From an uncultured Clostridia bacterium (lineage in GTDB: Bacteria; Bacillota; Clostridia; Oscillospirales; Butyricicoccaceae), in the NCBI GenBank assembly GCA_910586575.1, contig CAJUJQ010000028.1, positions 1 through 27,347 on the forward strand: a stretch of 27,347 nt of DNA, written 5' to 3'. The notes under the pieces are model-generated. The model worked only from the letters and a program-made list of their open reading frames with translations. It did no database searches and was not told where the DNA came from. The position numbers and the translations under genes were made by a program. Positions 7,770 to 15,913 of this stretch are shown here, piece after piece (position 1 is the stretch's first letter; each line of letters starts with the position of its first letter).

Positions 7770-8762
7770 TTAAACAAATTTTTTATTTAAATTTTGGAAA
7801 TCTTGCACAATCTCGGGCGGGGCGACGATTTTCACCGCGCCGCCAAGGCCGAATACCCATGCGTAGAACTGCGGGCTGACGGCGACATTTACATTCGCGT
7901 AGAAAGAGGTATCATCGCAGGGAGAGAGCGCAATTGCTTCTCCAAAACGGTCGTAAAGCGCGCTGATAAAGCGGTTTTCACACTTCATGCGCACCCATTG
8001 TTCCTTACCGCGGAACATGCCGAAGGTTTTGCGGGCGTAGTCGGCGAGGTCGAAACGCTCAAAAAACTGCTTGCCCTCCCGCTGGACGCCGGTGATTTCG
8101 AGCGCCTCCATTTTATCCACCCGGTAATGCTTCACCAAATCGGCCTCCTGGTCAAAGGCAATCAGGTAATAATTTTCGTGATCCCACATCAGCGCCCACG
8201 GGCTGGCCTGATAGAACTGCCCAGCGCGGCGGTAGTGCTTTACAATATGCCGGTGGGTCACGAAATCGGCCTTCCATTCAAAATACCGGAACCGGATTTG
8301 ATTTCCGTTTGTAATTGCTTCGTGGAGGGTGTCAATATTGCGGTAAATGCCTTCGTTGATGGTTTTTGCGCGGCCGAATACGTAGACCTGACGCTGAAGC
8401 AGGCGTGCCTGCGGCTGGCTGGCCAGCGTTTCAATCTTGTGAATCAGTTCACGGGACTTGCGGTGGGTAATGAAGCGTGACGACTGAATCGCGTCAACCA
8501 TCAGCTTTAGCTCGGCAATCTCGAACTCGCGGGAAGTCAGGTAATAGCCGCCGTTTTTTCCCCGTTTCTGTAAAATGTCCATCCCGAAATCACGGAGCGC
8601 CTGAATGTCCCCGTAGATACTTTTCCGCTCGGCATGGATGCCCGCCTGTTCTAAATGGTACAGGATTTCATCCATGGTCAGCCAGTGGTTTTCGTCCGTG
8701 TATGTCAGCAGCAGTCTTTGGAGATGCAGCAGCTTGAGTTTTTGGCGTGGATGTTTGGGCAT
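7770..8762 (-). CDS. WYL domain transcriptional regulator (DeoR-like HTH)
   Basis: A 331-residue regulator. Residues 8-70 are a winged helix ('LTMDEILYHLEQAGIHAERKSIYGDIQALRDFGMDI'). The middle and C-terminal parts form a WYL domain, seen in 'ASPWALMWDHENYYLIAFD' and 'KHYRVDKMEALEI', followed by the WCX-like C-terminal extension. WYL domains in related proteins bind nucleic acid or nucleotide ligands. The start at 8762 (MPKHPRQ) is picked for GGAGGCGAACCAT; two upstream in-frame ATGs lack spacing. It is transcribed divergently from the recombinase gene, so it may control itself and that gene, which is inference from position. No defence or modification genes accompany it here. Confidence 0.92.
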   Translation of the reverse strand: MPKHPRQKLKLLHLQRLLLTYTDENHWLTMDEILYHLEQAGIHAERKSIYGDIQALRDFGMDILQKRGKNGGYYLTSREFEIAELKLMVDAIQSSRFITHRKSRELIHKIETLASQPQARLLQRQVYVFGRAKTINEGIYRNIDTLHEAITNGNQIRFRYFEWKADFVTHRHIVKHYRRAGQFYQASPWALMWDHENYYLIAFDQEADLVKHYRVDKMEALEITGVQREGKQFFERFDLADYARKTFGMFRGKEQWVRMKCENRFISALYDRFGEAIALSPCDDTSFYANVNVAVSPQFYAWVFGLGGAVKIVAPPEIVQDFQNLNKKFV

Positions 8763-8794
8763 ATGGTTCGCCTCCATCGGATTTACTTGCATTT

Positions 8795-8823
8795 ATCATA
8801 ACATTCCTATCGGTTTTTTGCAA
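8795..8823 (-). promoter_or_regulatory. Promoter of the WYL regulator gene
   Basis: On the - strand TTGCAA (8818-8823) and TATGAT (8795-8800) are separated by 17 bases, about 30 bases before the chosen start. This supports the start at 8762. Confidence 0.75.
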
Positions 8824-8886
8824 GTACGGCATGTGAAAATCCAGGGAAAAGCATACTGTTATTTTGCGCAGGGCATGTTCCCGGCG

Positions 8887-8915
8887 TTGACGGATGGCGG
8901 GGAAGCGAGTATAAT
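8887..8915 (+). promoter_or_regulatory. Promoter of the tyrosine recombinase gene
   Basis: TTGACG (8887-8892), a 17-base spacer, and a perfect TATAAT (8910-8915). Transcription should begin near 8922, leaving only about 13 bases before the start codon, enough for the AGGAGGGG ribosome site. Confidence 0.85.
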
Positions 8916-8934
8916 AGCATCAGGAGGGGATGTT

Positions 8935-9975
8935 ATGAGGCCCGATAGCGTGAACCACTATGCGGCAGGCGCGCCGCCGCTGCTGCGTGACTTTTTGAAT
9001 TATATGCTGACCATCCGCGGGCGATCCGCGAAAACCACCTACGAGTATTTTCTGGACTTACGTACATTTTTCCGTTATTTGAAGCAGGCAAAGGGTCTTG
9101 CTGCACAGGATATACCGTTCGATCAAATTGAAATTGCGGATATTGACCTTTCGTTTATCCGGGATATTACTTTATCCGATACATATGATTATCTCGCTTT
9201 TATGGCACAGCAGCGTCCCAAACAGGCGAACAGCCTGACAACCGGCTTTGGCATCAGCGCGACCTCACGCGCACGGAAAATCGCCGCGCTGCGCTCTTTT
9301 TTCAAGTACCTGACCGACAAGGCGGGGCTGCTTGAGTACAACCCGATTTCCAACCTGGATTCTCCCAAGGTGAGCAAGCCGCTGCCGCGCTACCTGACGG
9401 CGGAGGACAGTATGCAGCTGCTTGACAGCGTTTCAGGCCCCTTCGCGGAGCGGGATTACTGCATTTTGACGCTGTTTTTGAACTGCGGCATGCGTGTTTC
9501 CGAGCTGGCGGGGCTGAATCTGGGTGACTTCCAGGGGGACACCGTCCGGGTGTTGGGAAAGGGCAATAAAGAACGCGTGCTTTATTTGAACGGCGCATGC
9601 AAGGCCGCGGTCGAAGCCTATCTTTCAACCCGGATAAAACCGCATGATGTCGATAAATATGCGTTTTTTGTCAGCAGGAACCGGAACCGGATCAGTGTAC
9701 AGACCGTAAAATGGCTGGTGAAAAAGCATGTCCGTGAGGCGGGGCTGAACGCGGACAAGATGTCCCCGCACAAGCTCCGGCACACCGCAGCAACGCTCAT
9801 GTACCAAAATGGGGTGGATATCCGTTCGCTGCAATCGATTTTGGGGCATGAAAATTTGAATACAACGATGATCTATACCCATGTTGAGGATGCCAGCCTG
9901 CGCGGAGCGACCGCTAAAAATCCGCTGGCAGAAGTAAGGCCCAAGGCGCGTCATAAGGCCCCAGAGGATGCATAG
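8935..9975 (+). CDS. Tyrosine recombinase, XerC/XerD-like
   Basis: A 346-residue site-specific recombinase of the Xer/phage integrase family. Residues 13-135 form the SAM-like core-binding domain, and the catalytic domain runs from about 153. The active-site set is complete: Arg187 (CGMRVSELAGL), Lys209 (GKGNKER), His279 and Arg282 (SPHKLRHTAA), His305 (LGHENLNTT) and the nucleophile Tyr314 (MIYTHV). The start at 8935 follows AGGAGGGGATGTT. It is longer than typical XerC (about 300), with extra residues near 70-110. A role in chromosome dimer resolution at dif is likely, but a dedicated integrase cannot be excluded. No attachment site, phage or element boundary is seen. A strong terminator follows. 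Confidence 0.9.
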   Translation: MRPDSVNHYAAGAPPLLRDFLNYMLTIRGRSAKTTYEYFLDLRTFFRYLKQAKGLAAQDIPFDQIEIADIDLSFIRDITLSDTYDYLAFMAQQRPKQANSLTTGFGISATSRARKIAALRSFFKYLTDKAGLLEYNPISNLDSPKVSKPLPRYLTAEDSMQLLDSVSGPFAERDYCILTLFLNCGMRVSELAGLNLGDFQGDTVRVLGKGNKERVLYLNGACKAAVEAYLSTRIKPHDVDKYAFFVSRNRNRISVQTVKWLVKKHVREAGLNADKMSPHKLRHTAATLMYQNGVDIRSLQSILGHENLNTTMIYTHVEDASLRGATAKNPLAEVRPKARHKAPEDA

Positions 9976-10002
9976 CAAGTCGTTCAGGGACAGTAAAAAT
10001 CG

Positions 10003-10030
10003 GGCTGCCGGCCATTGCCGGCAGCCTTTT
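10003..10030 (+). terminator. Intrinsic terminator after the recombinase
   Basis: GGCTGCCGGC (10003-10012) and GCCGGCAGCC (10017-10026) form a perfect 10-bp stem with a CATT loop, followed by TTTT. On the - strand the stem is followed by CGATTTTT, so it can also back up the eno terminator. Confidence 0.88.
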
Positions 10031-10047
10031 CCTATTCACAGGCATAC

Positions 10048-10075
10048 AAAAGGGGAGCGCTGAAAAGCACCCCCC
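10048..10075 (-). terminator. Terminator of the glycolytic operon after eno
   Basis: On the - strand GGGGGGTGC (10067-10075) pairs with GCGCTCCCC (10052-10060), nine pairs including two G-T, with loop TTTTCA and then TTTTG. It lies 20 bases past the eno stop. Confidence 0.7.
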
Positions 10076-10095
10076 GTGGAAATTAAGAGCTGTTT

Positions 10096-11412
10096 TTAGT
10101 TGTTCTTGAGGTTGAACCAAGCGTCGCGGCCCAGGTACTGAGCGATATCGCCCAGCTCCTCTTCGATGCGGAGCAGCTGGTTATACTTCGCAACACGGTC
10201 AGTACGGCTCGGCGCACCGGTCTTGATCTGGCCAGCGTTGAGCGCGACTGCCAGGTCGGCAATGGTAGCGTCCTCGGTCTCGCCGGAACGATGGGAAACA
10301 ACTGCGGTATAACCAGCGCGGTTTGCCATCTGGATCGCGTCGAGGGTCTCGGTCAGGGAGCCGATCTGGTTGACCTTGATCAGGATGGAGTTTGCAACGC
10401 CAAGGTCGATACCCTTCTTCAGGCGGGTAACATTGGTTACGAACAGGTCATCGCCAACCAGCTGGATCTTGTCGCCCAGCGCCTTGGTCAGCATATCCCA
10501 GCCTTCCCAGTCCTCTTCAGCCATGCCGTCCTCGAGGGAGATGATCGGGTACTTCTCAGCGAAGCCCTTCCACATCTTCACCAGCTGCTGGGCGGTCATC
10601 TTCTTGCCGGACTTGGGCTGGATATAGCACTTCTCGTTGTCGTCCCACCATTCGGAGGAAGCGGCGTCGATGGCAATCATGAAGTCCTCGCCGGGCTTGT
10701 AGCCAGCCTCTTCGATAGCCTGTACAATCACCTTGAGCGCGTCCTCATCCTTCTTAAGGTTGGGTGCGTAGCCGCCCTCGTCGCCGACGCCCGCAGCCGG
10801 GGTGCCGTTCTCCTTGAGGGTGCTCTTCAGGGTATGGAAAACCTCAGCGCAGCGGCGCAGCGCTTCCTTAAAGGAAGGAGCGGAAACCGGCATGATCATG
10901 AATTCCTGAATCTCAACATTGTTGGTCGCGTGCGCGCCGCCGTTGAGGATGTTCATCATCGGGACAGGCAGGGTCTTGGCATTGCAGCCGCCGATGTAGT
11001 TGTAAAGAGGCATGCCGAGTGCTTCGGCAGCAGCCTTCGCGCAGGCAAGGGAAACGCCCAGGATTGCGTTCGCGCCCAGCTCGGTTTTGTTCGGGGTGCC
11101 GTCGAGTTCGATCATCGTCTTGTCGATCAGCTGCTGGTCGAGGACATTCATGCCGATGATGGCTTCCGCGATCTTGTCGTTGACAGCCGCAACCGCTTTG
11201 GTTACGCCCTTGCCCTTGTAACGGTCCTTGTCACCGTCACGAAGCTCGCAAGCCTCGAAAATGCCGGTAGAAGCACCGGACGGAACTGCCGCACGGCCCA
11301 TGTACGCACCGGTATCACCCTCAACATAAACATCAACTTCAACGGTCGGATTGCCGCGCGAATCCATGACCTCACGGCCGATGACATCGACGATCTCAAT
11401 ATAACCCTTCAT
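10096..11412 (-). CDS. eno: Enolase
   Basis: Phosphopyruvate hydratase, 438 residues, converting 2-phosphoglycerate to phosphoenolpyruvate in the cytosol. The N-terminal 'VIGREVMDSRGNPTVEVDV' and 'AAVPSGASTGIFEACELRD' are characteristic. Mg2+ ligands appear in AIDAASSEW, SLEDGMAEEDW and LVGDDLFVTN; the catalytic Lys is in ILIKVNQIGSL; and the signature SHRSGETEDATIADLAVA is intact. The start at 11412 (MKGYIEIVDV) follows AAAGGAG with a rather long spacing of about 11 bases; an earlier ATG at 11436 precedes that site and is unlikely. It is the last gene of the pgk-tpiA-gpmI-eno operon, separated from gpmI by a strong hairpin. Confidence 0.98.
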   Translation of the reverse strand: MKGYIEIVDVIGREVMDSRGNPTVEVDVYVEGDTGAYMGRAAVPSGASTGIFEACELRDGDKDRYKGKGVTKAVAAVNDKIAEAIIGMNVLDQQLIDKTMIELDGTPNKTELGANAILGVSLACAKAAAEALGMPLYNYIGGCNAKTLPVPMMNILNGGAHATNNVEIQEFMIMPVSAPSFKEALRRCAEVFHTLKSTLKENGTPAAGVGDEGGYAPNLKKDEDALKVIVQAIEEAGYKPGEDFMIAIDAASSEWWDDNEKCYIQPKSGKKMTAQQLVKMWKGFAEKYPIISLEDGMAEEDWEGWDMLTKALGDKIQLVGDDLFVTNVTRLKKGIDLGVANSILIKVNQIGSLTETLDAIQMANRAGYTAVVSHRSGETEDATIADLAVALNAGQIKTGAPSRTDRVAKYNQLLRIEEELGDIAQYLGRDAWFNLKNN

Positions 11413-11450
11413 TTGAAATACAACTCCTTTTTTCATTTCTTTATGGTGAG

Positions 11451-11480
11451 CGCGCTGCCCTGCCTTACCGGGGCAGCGCG
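11451..11480 (-). repeat. Hairpin in the gpmI-eno junction
   Basis: CGCGCTGCCC (11451-11460) and GGGCAGCGCG (11471-11480) form a perfect 10-bp stem with a 10-base loop. On the transcribed - strand no T-run follows, so it should not terminate fully. It may stabilise or process the transcript upstream of eno. Confidence 0.7.
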
Positions 11481-11496
11481 TTTTCCAACAAAGTGT

Positions 11497-13269
11497 TTAC
11501 TGAACAAGCAGGGAATGGCCGGTCATTTCGGCGGGCTGTTCCAGGCCCAGCAGCGCGAGCATTGTCGGCGCAAGGTCTGCCAGTACGCCGCCCTCGGACA
11601 GGGCCTTGATATCGTCGCGGCCTACCAGGAACAGCGGCACGGGGTTGGTCGAATGCGCGGTGAACGGCGATTTGCCGTCGTCCTCGAGCATCTGATCGGC
11701 ATTGCCGTGGTCAGCGGTGACCAGCGCACAGCCGCCCTGCGCGAGCAGGGCATCGAGCACCTTGCCAAGGCAGGTATCGACGGCTTCGACCGCCTTGACG
11801 GCAGCGTCAAACACGCCGGTGTGCCCGACCATATCGCAGTTAGCGAAATTCAGGATAATCACGTCATAGCGTCCGCTGTCAATGCGCTTGAGCACCTCAT
11901 CGGTGACCTCATACGCCGACATTTCGGGCTTGAGGTCATAGGTTGCGACGGACGGGCTCTTGATGAGCGAACGCTCCTCGTTTTTGTATTCGGTTTCTAC
12001 GCCGCCGTTAAAGAAGAAGGTGACATGGGCGTATTTCTCGGTTTCGGCAATACGCAGCTGGGTCAGGCCCTTTTCCGCGATATATTCGCCGAATGTGTTG
12101 GCGAGGGATTCCGGTTTGTACGCAACCAGAACCTTGGGCATGGTCGCGTCGTACTGGGTCATGCAGACATAGTCCACTTCCAGCGCGCCCTTGGGGCGGT
12201 GGAAGCCGTCAAAATCAGGGTCAACAATCGCGCGGGTGATTTCACGGGCACGGTCGGGACGGAAGTTTGCGAAAATAATCGAGTCGGACGGCTGGATTTC
12301 CGCGCCTTCGGTGGTAATCACCGGGACAATAAATTCATCGGTCACGCCCTCGTCATAGGATGTCTGGATGGCTGCAATGGCGTTGTCAGCGTGCTTGCCG
12401 ATGCCGTTGACCATCGCGTTGTATGCGACCTCAAGGCGCTCCCAGCGCTTGTCACGATCCATCGCGTAGTAGCGTCCGCTGACGGTTGCGATACAGCCAA
12501 TGCCCACTTCGTCGATCTTATCCTGAATGCGCTGTACATAGCCGATACCGGAGGTCGGAGGCGTGTCGCGACCGTCCATGAAGCAGTGTACGCAGACCTT
12601 CCACAGGCCATGGCGCTTGGCGAGGTCGAGCAGGGCGCAGATATGGTCGAGGTGAGAATGCACGCCGCCGTCACTCATCAGGCCAAAAATATGCAGGGTG
12701 GAATCGTTCCACTGGCAGTTGGTCACCGCGTTGAGGAACGCTTCGTTTTCAAAGAAATCGCCGTCCTGGATGGACTTGGTGATGCGGGTCAAATCCTGGT
12801 AAACAATGCGGCCCGCGCCGATGTTGGTGTGGCCAACCTCAGAGTTGCCCATCTGGCCATCCGGCAGGCCGACATTCATGCCCGACGCACCGATCAGGGT
12901 ATGGGGGCAGGTTTTCGTCAGCTTATCGATGGTGGGGGTCTTGGCGGCGGTGATGGCGTTGCCGGTGCTGTCCGCACGGTAGCCAAAGCCGTCCATGATA
13001 ATCAAAGCCAGCGGGCTTTTGCCAGACTGGGGCTTTTCTGCCTTGGGTGCAGCTGCCTCTGCCTTCACGGCAGCTGCAGCGGCCTCTGCCTGAGCAGCGG
13101 CTTCCACCGGCGCTTCCACCTTGGCGGCAGCCTTTTCCACCTTGGCGGCAGCTTTTTCTGCCTTTGCTTCGGCCTTTTCTACCTTTTTGACGGCAGCTTT
13201 TTCAGCTTTAGCAGCAGCCTTTTTGGTTTTCTTTTCCGTGTCTTCTGTCGTTTTCTTCTTACTAGCCAT
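11497..13269 (-). CDS. gpmI: 2,3-bisphosphoglycerate-independent phosphoglycerate mutase, with extra N-terminal tail
   Basis: A 590-residue cofactor-independent mutase interconverting 3- and 2-phosphoglycerate; typical members have about 510. The enzyme proper starts near residue 85 (SPLALIIMDGFG, first metal Asp). The catalytic Ser is 143 in GLPDGQMGNSEVGH, 'HCFMDGRDTPPTSG' is intact, and the late metal site reads ALVTADHGNADQM. Residues 1-84 are an added tail of almost only Ala, Lys, Glu and Val, with repeats like KAEKAAAKVEKAAAK; it resembles the tails of histone H1-like proteins and is likely helical or disordered. The start at 13269 follows AAGGAG, spaced about 12 bases away. No alternative start near residue 85 has a visible ribosome site. 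Third gene of the operon. Confidence 0.96.
   Translation of the reverse strand: MASKKKTTEDTEKKTKKAAAKAEKAAVKKVEKAEAKAEKAAAKVEKAAAKVEAPVEAAAQAEAAAAAVKAEAAAPKAEKPQSGKSPLALIIMDGFGYRADSTGNAITAAKTPTIDKLTKTCPHTLIGASGMNVGLPDGQMGNSEVGHTNIGAGRIVYQDLTRITKSIQDGDFFENEAFLNAVTNCQWNDSTLHIFGLMSDGGVHSHLDHICALLDLAKRHGLWKVCVHCFMDGRDTPPTSGIGYVQRIQDKIDEVGIGCIATVSGRYYAMDRDKRWERLEVAYNAMVNGIGKHADNAIAAIQTSYDEGVTDEFIVPVITTEGAEIQPSDSIIFANFRPDRAREITRAIVDPDFDGFHRPKGALEVDYVCMTQYDATMPKVLVAYKPESLANTFGEYIAEKGLTQLRIAETEKYAHVTFFFNGGVETEYKNEERSLIKSPSVATYDLKPEMSAYEVTDEVLKRIDSGRYDVIILNFANCDMVGHTGVFDAAVKAVEAVDTCLGKVLDALLAQGGCALVTADHGNADQMLEDDGKSPFTAHSTNPVPLFLVGRDDIKALSEGGVLADLAPTMLALLGLEQPAEMTGHSLLVQ
13104..13212 (-). repeat. Short-period Ala/Lys/Glu coding repeats in the GpmI tail
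   Basis: Codons for residues 20-55 of GpmI repeat KAEKAA(A/V)K-like units, giving near-repeats such as CCTTGGCGGCAGC on the + strand. The pattern could arise by slippage of short direct repeats. Confidence 0.6.
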
Positions 13270-13330
13270 ACGAATTACATTTCTCCTTAATGACTGGCAA
13301 ACCGGGCGAATGATCCTGCGCATTCAATCC

Positions 13331-13385
13331 GGTACCCCGGCAAAGCAGGGGGGTGCCAGCTTCCCAGGCGGGGCAGCGCCCCGCC
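13331..13385 (-). repeat. Two hairpins in the tpiA-gpmI junction
   Basis: GGTACCCC (13331-13338) pairs with GGGGTGCC (13350-13357), and GGCGGGGC (13367-13374) pairs perfectly with GCCCCGCC (13378-13385) across an AGC triloop. Neither is followed by a T-run on the transcribed strand. They sit between the tpiA stop and gpmI start. Confidence 0.7.
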
Positions 13386-13398
13386 GTACAAACAAAAC

Positions 13399-14175
13399 TT
13401 ACTGCTTAGAAGCGTTTGCGATTTTCACAAAATCGGGCGCCTTGAGGGACGCGCCGCCGATCAGGCCGCCGTCAACGTCGGGCTGCGCAAGCAGCTCTTC
13501 GGCGTTGTTCGCGTTCATGGAGCCGCCGTACTGGACGGTAATGGCGCGCGCGGCGCGCGCGCCATACAGTTCACGCAGGCAGTCGCGGATTGCTGAGCAG
13601 ACCTCACCGGCCTGTTCAGCGGTTGCGGTCTTGCCGGTGCCGATTGCCCAGATAGGCTCATAGGCGATAACAACCTTTTTGATATCCTCGGCGGGAACGT
13701 CGCGCAGGGCAATCTTGATCTGCTTGCGGACTACTTCCATGGTCACATTCTGCTCGCGCTCCTCAAGGGACTCGCCGCAGCAGAGGATGGGACGGATACC
13801 GGCAGCGATAGCAACCTTGATTTTCTTGTTGCAGTCGATATCGGTCTCGTTGAAATACTGACGGCGCTCGGAGTGGCCGATAATCACGTATTTCACGCCC
13901 ATTTCCTTGAGCATATCGGCGGAAATTTCGCCGGTGAACGCACCGGACTTCTCGAAGTGCATATTCTGTGCGCCGATCGAGATTTTGGAGCCGCGGGCCG
14001 CTTTAATAGCCGACTGAAGGTCGGTAAAGGGCACGCAGAGCACCAGTTCACAATACTTGTAAACATCCTTATCGAGCTGCTGCTTCATATCCTCAATGAG
14101 GGTTTTTGCCTCGGCGGGCGTTTTATTCATTTTCCAGTTGCCTGCAATGATCGTTTTGCGATATCTACGGTTCAT
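13399..14175 (-). CDS. tpiA: Triose-phosphate isomerase
   Basis: TIM-barrel isomerase of 258 residues interconverting dihydroxyacetone phosphate and glyceraldehyde 3-phosphate. Lys15 is in AGNWKMNK, His101 in VIIGHSERRQYF, and the catalytic base Glu173 in VIAYEPIWAIGTG; the phosphate-binding GGSMNANNAEEL and GGLIGGASL loops are intact. The start at 14175 has GGAAAGGGG ten bases upstream. It is the second gene of the operon, after a 496-base hairpin-rich gap from pgk and before two hairpins leading to gpmI. The length is ordinary for a bacterial TpiA. Confidence 0.98.
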   Translation of the reverse strand: MNRRYRKTIIAGNWKMNKTPAEAKTLIEDMKQQLDKDVYKYCELVLCVPFTDLQSAIKAARGSKISIGAQNMHFEKSGAFTGEISADMLKEMGVKYVIIGHSERRQYFNETDIDCNKKIKVAIAAGIRPILCCGESLEEREQNVTMEVVRKQIKIALRDVPAEDIKKVVIAYEPIWAIGTGKTATAEQAGEVCSAIRDCLRELYGARAARAITVQYGGSMNANNAEELLAQPDVDGGLIGGASLKAPDFVKIANASKQ

Positions 14176-14671
14176 AATTTCAGTACCCCTTTCCTAATTT
14201 CCCGACACGCTTACGCCGGGAGTTAAGTAGATGAATTTCCCTCTGCTCAGGGGTCAAACCCCTTCTTGGAACCGGCTCTCGGACAGAGAGCGATCCTGCG
14301 TGAAAGGCGTCAAAGGGCTGTGCCCTCTGGTTTCCTGCGGATGCGGTGCATCCTTATTACGATTGCTGCGGCGGGACGGATGCCCTGCCGCAACGATATT
14401 CGGCAGCTGGCTCACCATAAAGCCAGCTGGACAGTGAATGGACAGTCTTAAACGCATGGAACATGCGAATTCCAAAGCGGCGAGCCTACACCCCGCGCCG
14501 CAGCGCGCATTCAAACTACCGCAAAGCGGTGATCCAATCCGGAGTTCGCGCACGTTGAATTTGATACCTTACGCTGGAACGGCGTGCGCCCGTGAGGGTG
14601 CGGCGGCGGAGCCGTTTCGGCCAAAATCCGCAGATTTTGGCCGAAACGCAAGCGCGTCAGGCGCGAAGCGT
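14176..14671 (-). repeat. Hairpin-array intergenic region between pgk and tpiA
   Basis: No gene is convincing in this 496-base gap. Instead it holds a row of short perfect inverted repeats. Examples: AGGGG/CCCCT (14249-14263), GCTCTC/GAGAGC (14275-14291), AGGGC/GCCCT (14314-14326), GGATGC/GCATCC (14339-14353), CAGCTGGCT/AGCCAGCTG (14404-14429), CGCATG/CATGCG (14453-14467), ACCGC/GCGGT (14518-14530), GCGCACG/CGTGCGC with a long loop, and a 15-bp stem at 14614-14647. Most loops are 3-7 bases. None has a T-run on the transcribed strand. Possible roles are RNA stability or differential expression within the operon, or mobile palindromic repeats; both are inference. Confidence 0.7.
14614..14647 (-). 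repeat. Perfect 15-bp stem-loop downstream of pgk
   Basis: GTTTCGGCCAAAATC (14614-14628) and GATTTTGGCCGAAAC (14633-14647) pair without mismatch around the loop CGCA. On the - strand it lies about 25 bases past the pgk stop. The following bases (GGCTCCGCC) are not T-rich, so it looks like a stability or processing element rather than a terminator. Confidence 0.8.
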
Positions 14672-15862
14672 TTATTTATCCTGGAGGCAGGCAATGCCGG
14701 GCAGCTCGAGGCCTTCGAGGAACTCGAGAGAAGCGCCGCCGCCGGTGGAAATGTGGGTCATGCGGTTCGCGAAGCCAAGCTTCTCAACCGCCGCCGCGCT
14801 GTCGCCGCCGCCAATGATCGAAACTGCGTTGGAAGCTGCAATTGCCTTAGCAATTGCCTTGGTGCCGACTGCAAAAGCATCAAATTCAAAGACACCCATC
14901 GGGCCGTTCCAGACAACCGTGCCCGCGTCCTTGAGCGCTTCGGAGAACAGCTCAATGGTCTTGGGGCCGATGTCCAGACCCATCATGTCGTCCGGAATCG
15001 AACCGGCTTCTACCGTTTTAGGCTCGGCATCCGCCGCGAAATGGTCGGCACATACCGTATCGATGGGCAGCAGCAGCTGTACGCCCTTCTGTTCGGCCTT
15101 GTCGAGCAGACCCTTTGCCAGATCCAGTTTGTCAATCTCGCAGAGCGAGGTGCCGATGCTTTTGCCCATGGCCTTCATGAAAGTGTAGCTCATGCCGCCG
15201 CCAATGATGATGGTGTCGCACTTTTCAATCAGGTTGTTGATAACGCCGATCTTGTCGGATACCTTCGCGCCGCCCAGAATCGCAACGAACGGACGGGCCG
15301 GATCCGCAAGCGCCTTGCCCATGATGGAGATTTCCTTGTTAATCAGGAAACCGCAGGCGGCGGGGAGATAATCCGCGATACCGGCAGTGGTGGCATGCGC
15401 GCGGTGCGCGGTGCCGAACGCGTCGTTTACATAAATCTCAGCCATGGAGGCGAGTTCCTTGGCAAATGCGGGGTCGTTCTTTTCTTCTTCCTTATGGAAA
15501 CGGACATTTTCAAGCAGCATGACTTCCCCCGGCTTCAATGCCGCTGCAAGGGACTTCGCAGATTCGCCGATTACATCGTCCGCCAGCTTGACGTTCTTGC
15601 CAAGCAGTTCGGACAGGCGCTCCGCGACCGGCTTGAGGGAGTACTTCGGGTTGACCTGGCCCTTCGGGCGGCCCAGGTGTGAGCAAAGGATGACAGCGGC
15701 GTTTTTATCCAGCAGATACTTGATGGTCTGGAGGGATGCGACAATCCGCTTGTCGTCGGTGATACGGCCCGTGTCGTCCTGCGGGACGTTGAAGTCGCAG
15801 CGGACAATAACCTTCTTGCCGGCTACATCGATGTCTTCCACGCTCTTTTTGTTGTACTGCAT
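14672..15862 (-). CDS. pgk: Phosphoglycerate kinase
   Basis: A 396-residue cytosolic kinase, the usual length, transferring phosphate from 1,3-bisphosphoglycerate to ADP. 'KKVIVRCDFNVPQ' and 'SLKPVAERLSELLG' mark the N-terminal domain, 'AILGGAKVSDKIGVINNLI' and 'IIGGGMSYTFMKA' the hinge and nucleotide domain, and 'VVWNGPMGVFE' and 'IIGGGDSAAAVE...STGGGASLEFLEG' the ATP-binding loops. The start at 15862 is preferred over ATG 15868, because AAGGAG is seven bases upstream of the former and nearly abuts the latter. It is the first gene of the operon; gapA, usually its neighbour in Firmicutes, is not next to it. Confidence 0.98.
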   Translation of the reverse strand: MQYNKKSVEDIDVAGKKVIVRCDFNVPQDDTGRITDDKRIVASLQTIKYLLDKNAAVILCSHLGRPKGQVNPKYSLKPVAERLSELLGKNVKLADDVIGESAKSLAAALKPGEVMLLENVRFHKEEEKNDPAFAKELASMAEIYVNDAFGTAHRAHATTAGIADYLPAACGFLINKEISIMGKALADPARPFVAILGGAKVSDKIGVINNLIEKCDTIIIGGGMSYTFMKAMGKSIGTSLCEIDKLDLAKGLLDKAEQKGVQLLLPIDTVCADHFAADAEPKTVEAGSIPDDMMGLDIGPKTIELFSEALKDAGTVVWNGPMGVFEFDAFAVGTKAIAKAIAASNAVSIIGGGDSAAAVEKLGFANRMTHISTGGGASLEFLEGLELPGIACLQDK

Positions 15863-15913
15863 ATTCATTCTCCTTTTTTATGATAAAAATTAGGAACATC
15901 TGAACTTTTCCCC

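Noticed and set aside
7766..7794. AAATTTAAA/TTTAAATTT inverted repeat at the WYL gene end
   Set aside because: It is an A/T-only stem covering the stop codon, too weak to call a terminator.
10291..13290. A 999-codon open frame on the + strand
   Set aside because: It lies antisense to eno and gpmI, whose identity is certain. Long antisense frames arise from GC-rich codon usage; it lacks a promoter, and its translation shows no domain.
14254..14553. A 99-codon open frame in the pgk-tpiA gap
   Set aside because: It is basic, low complexity, without a ribosome site, and runs through several perfect hairpins, so noncoding is the better reading.
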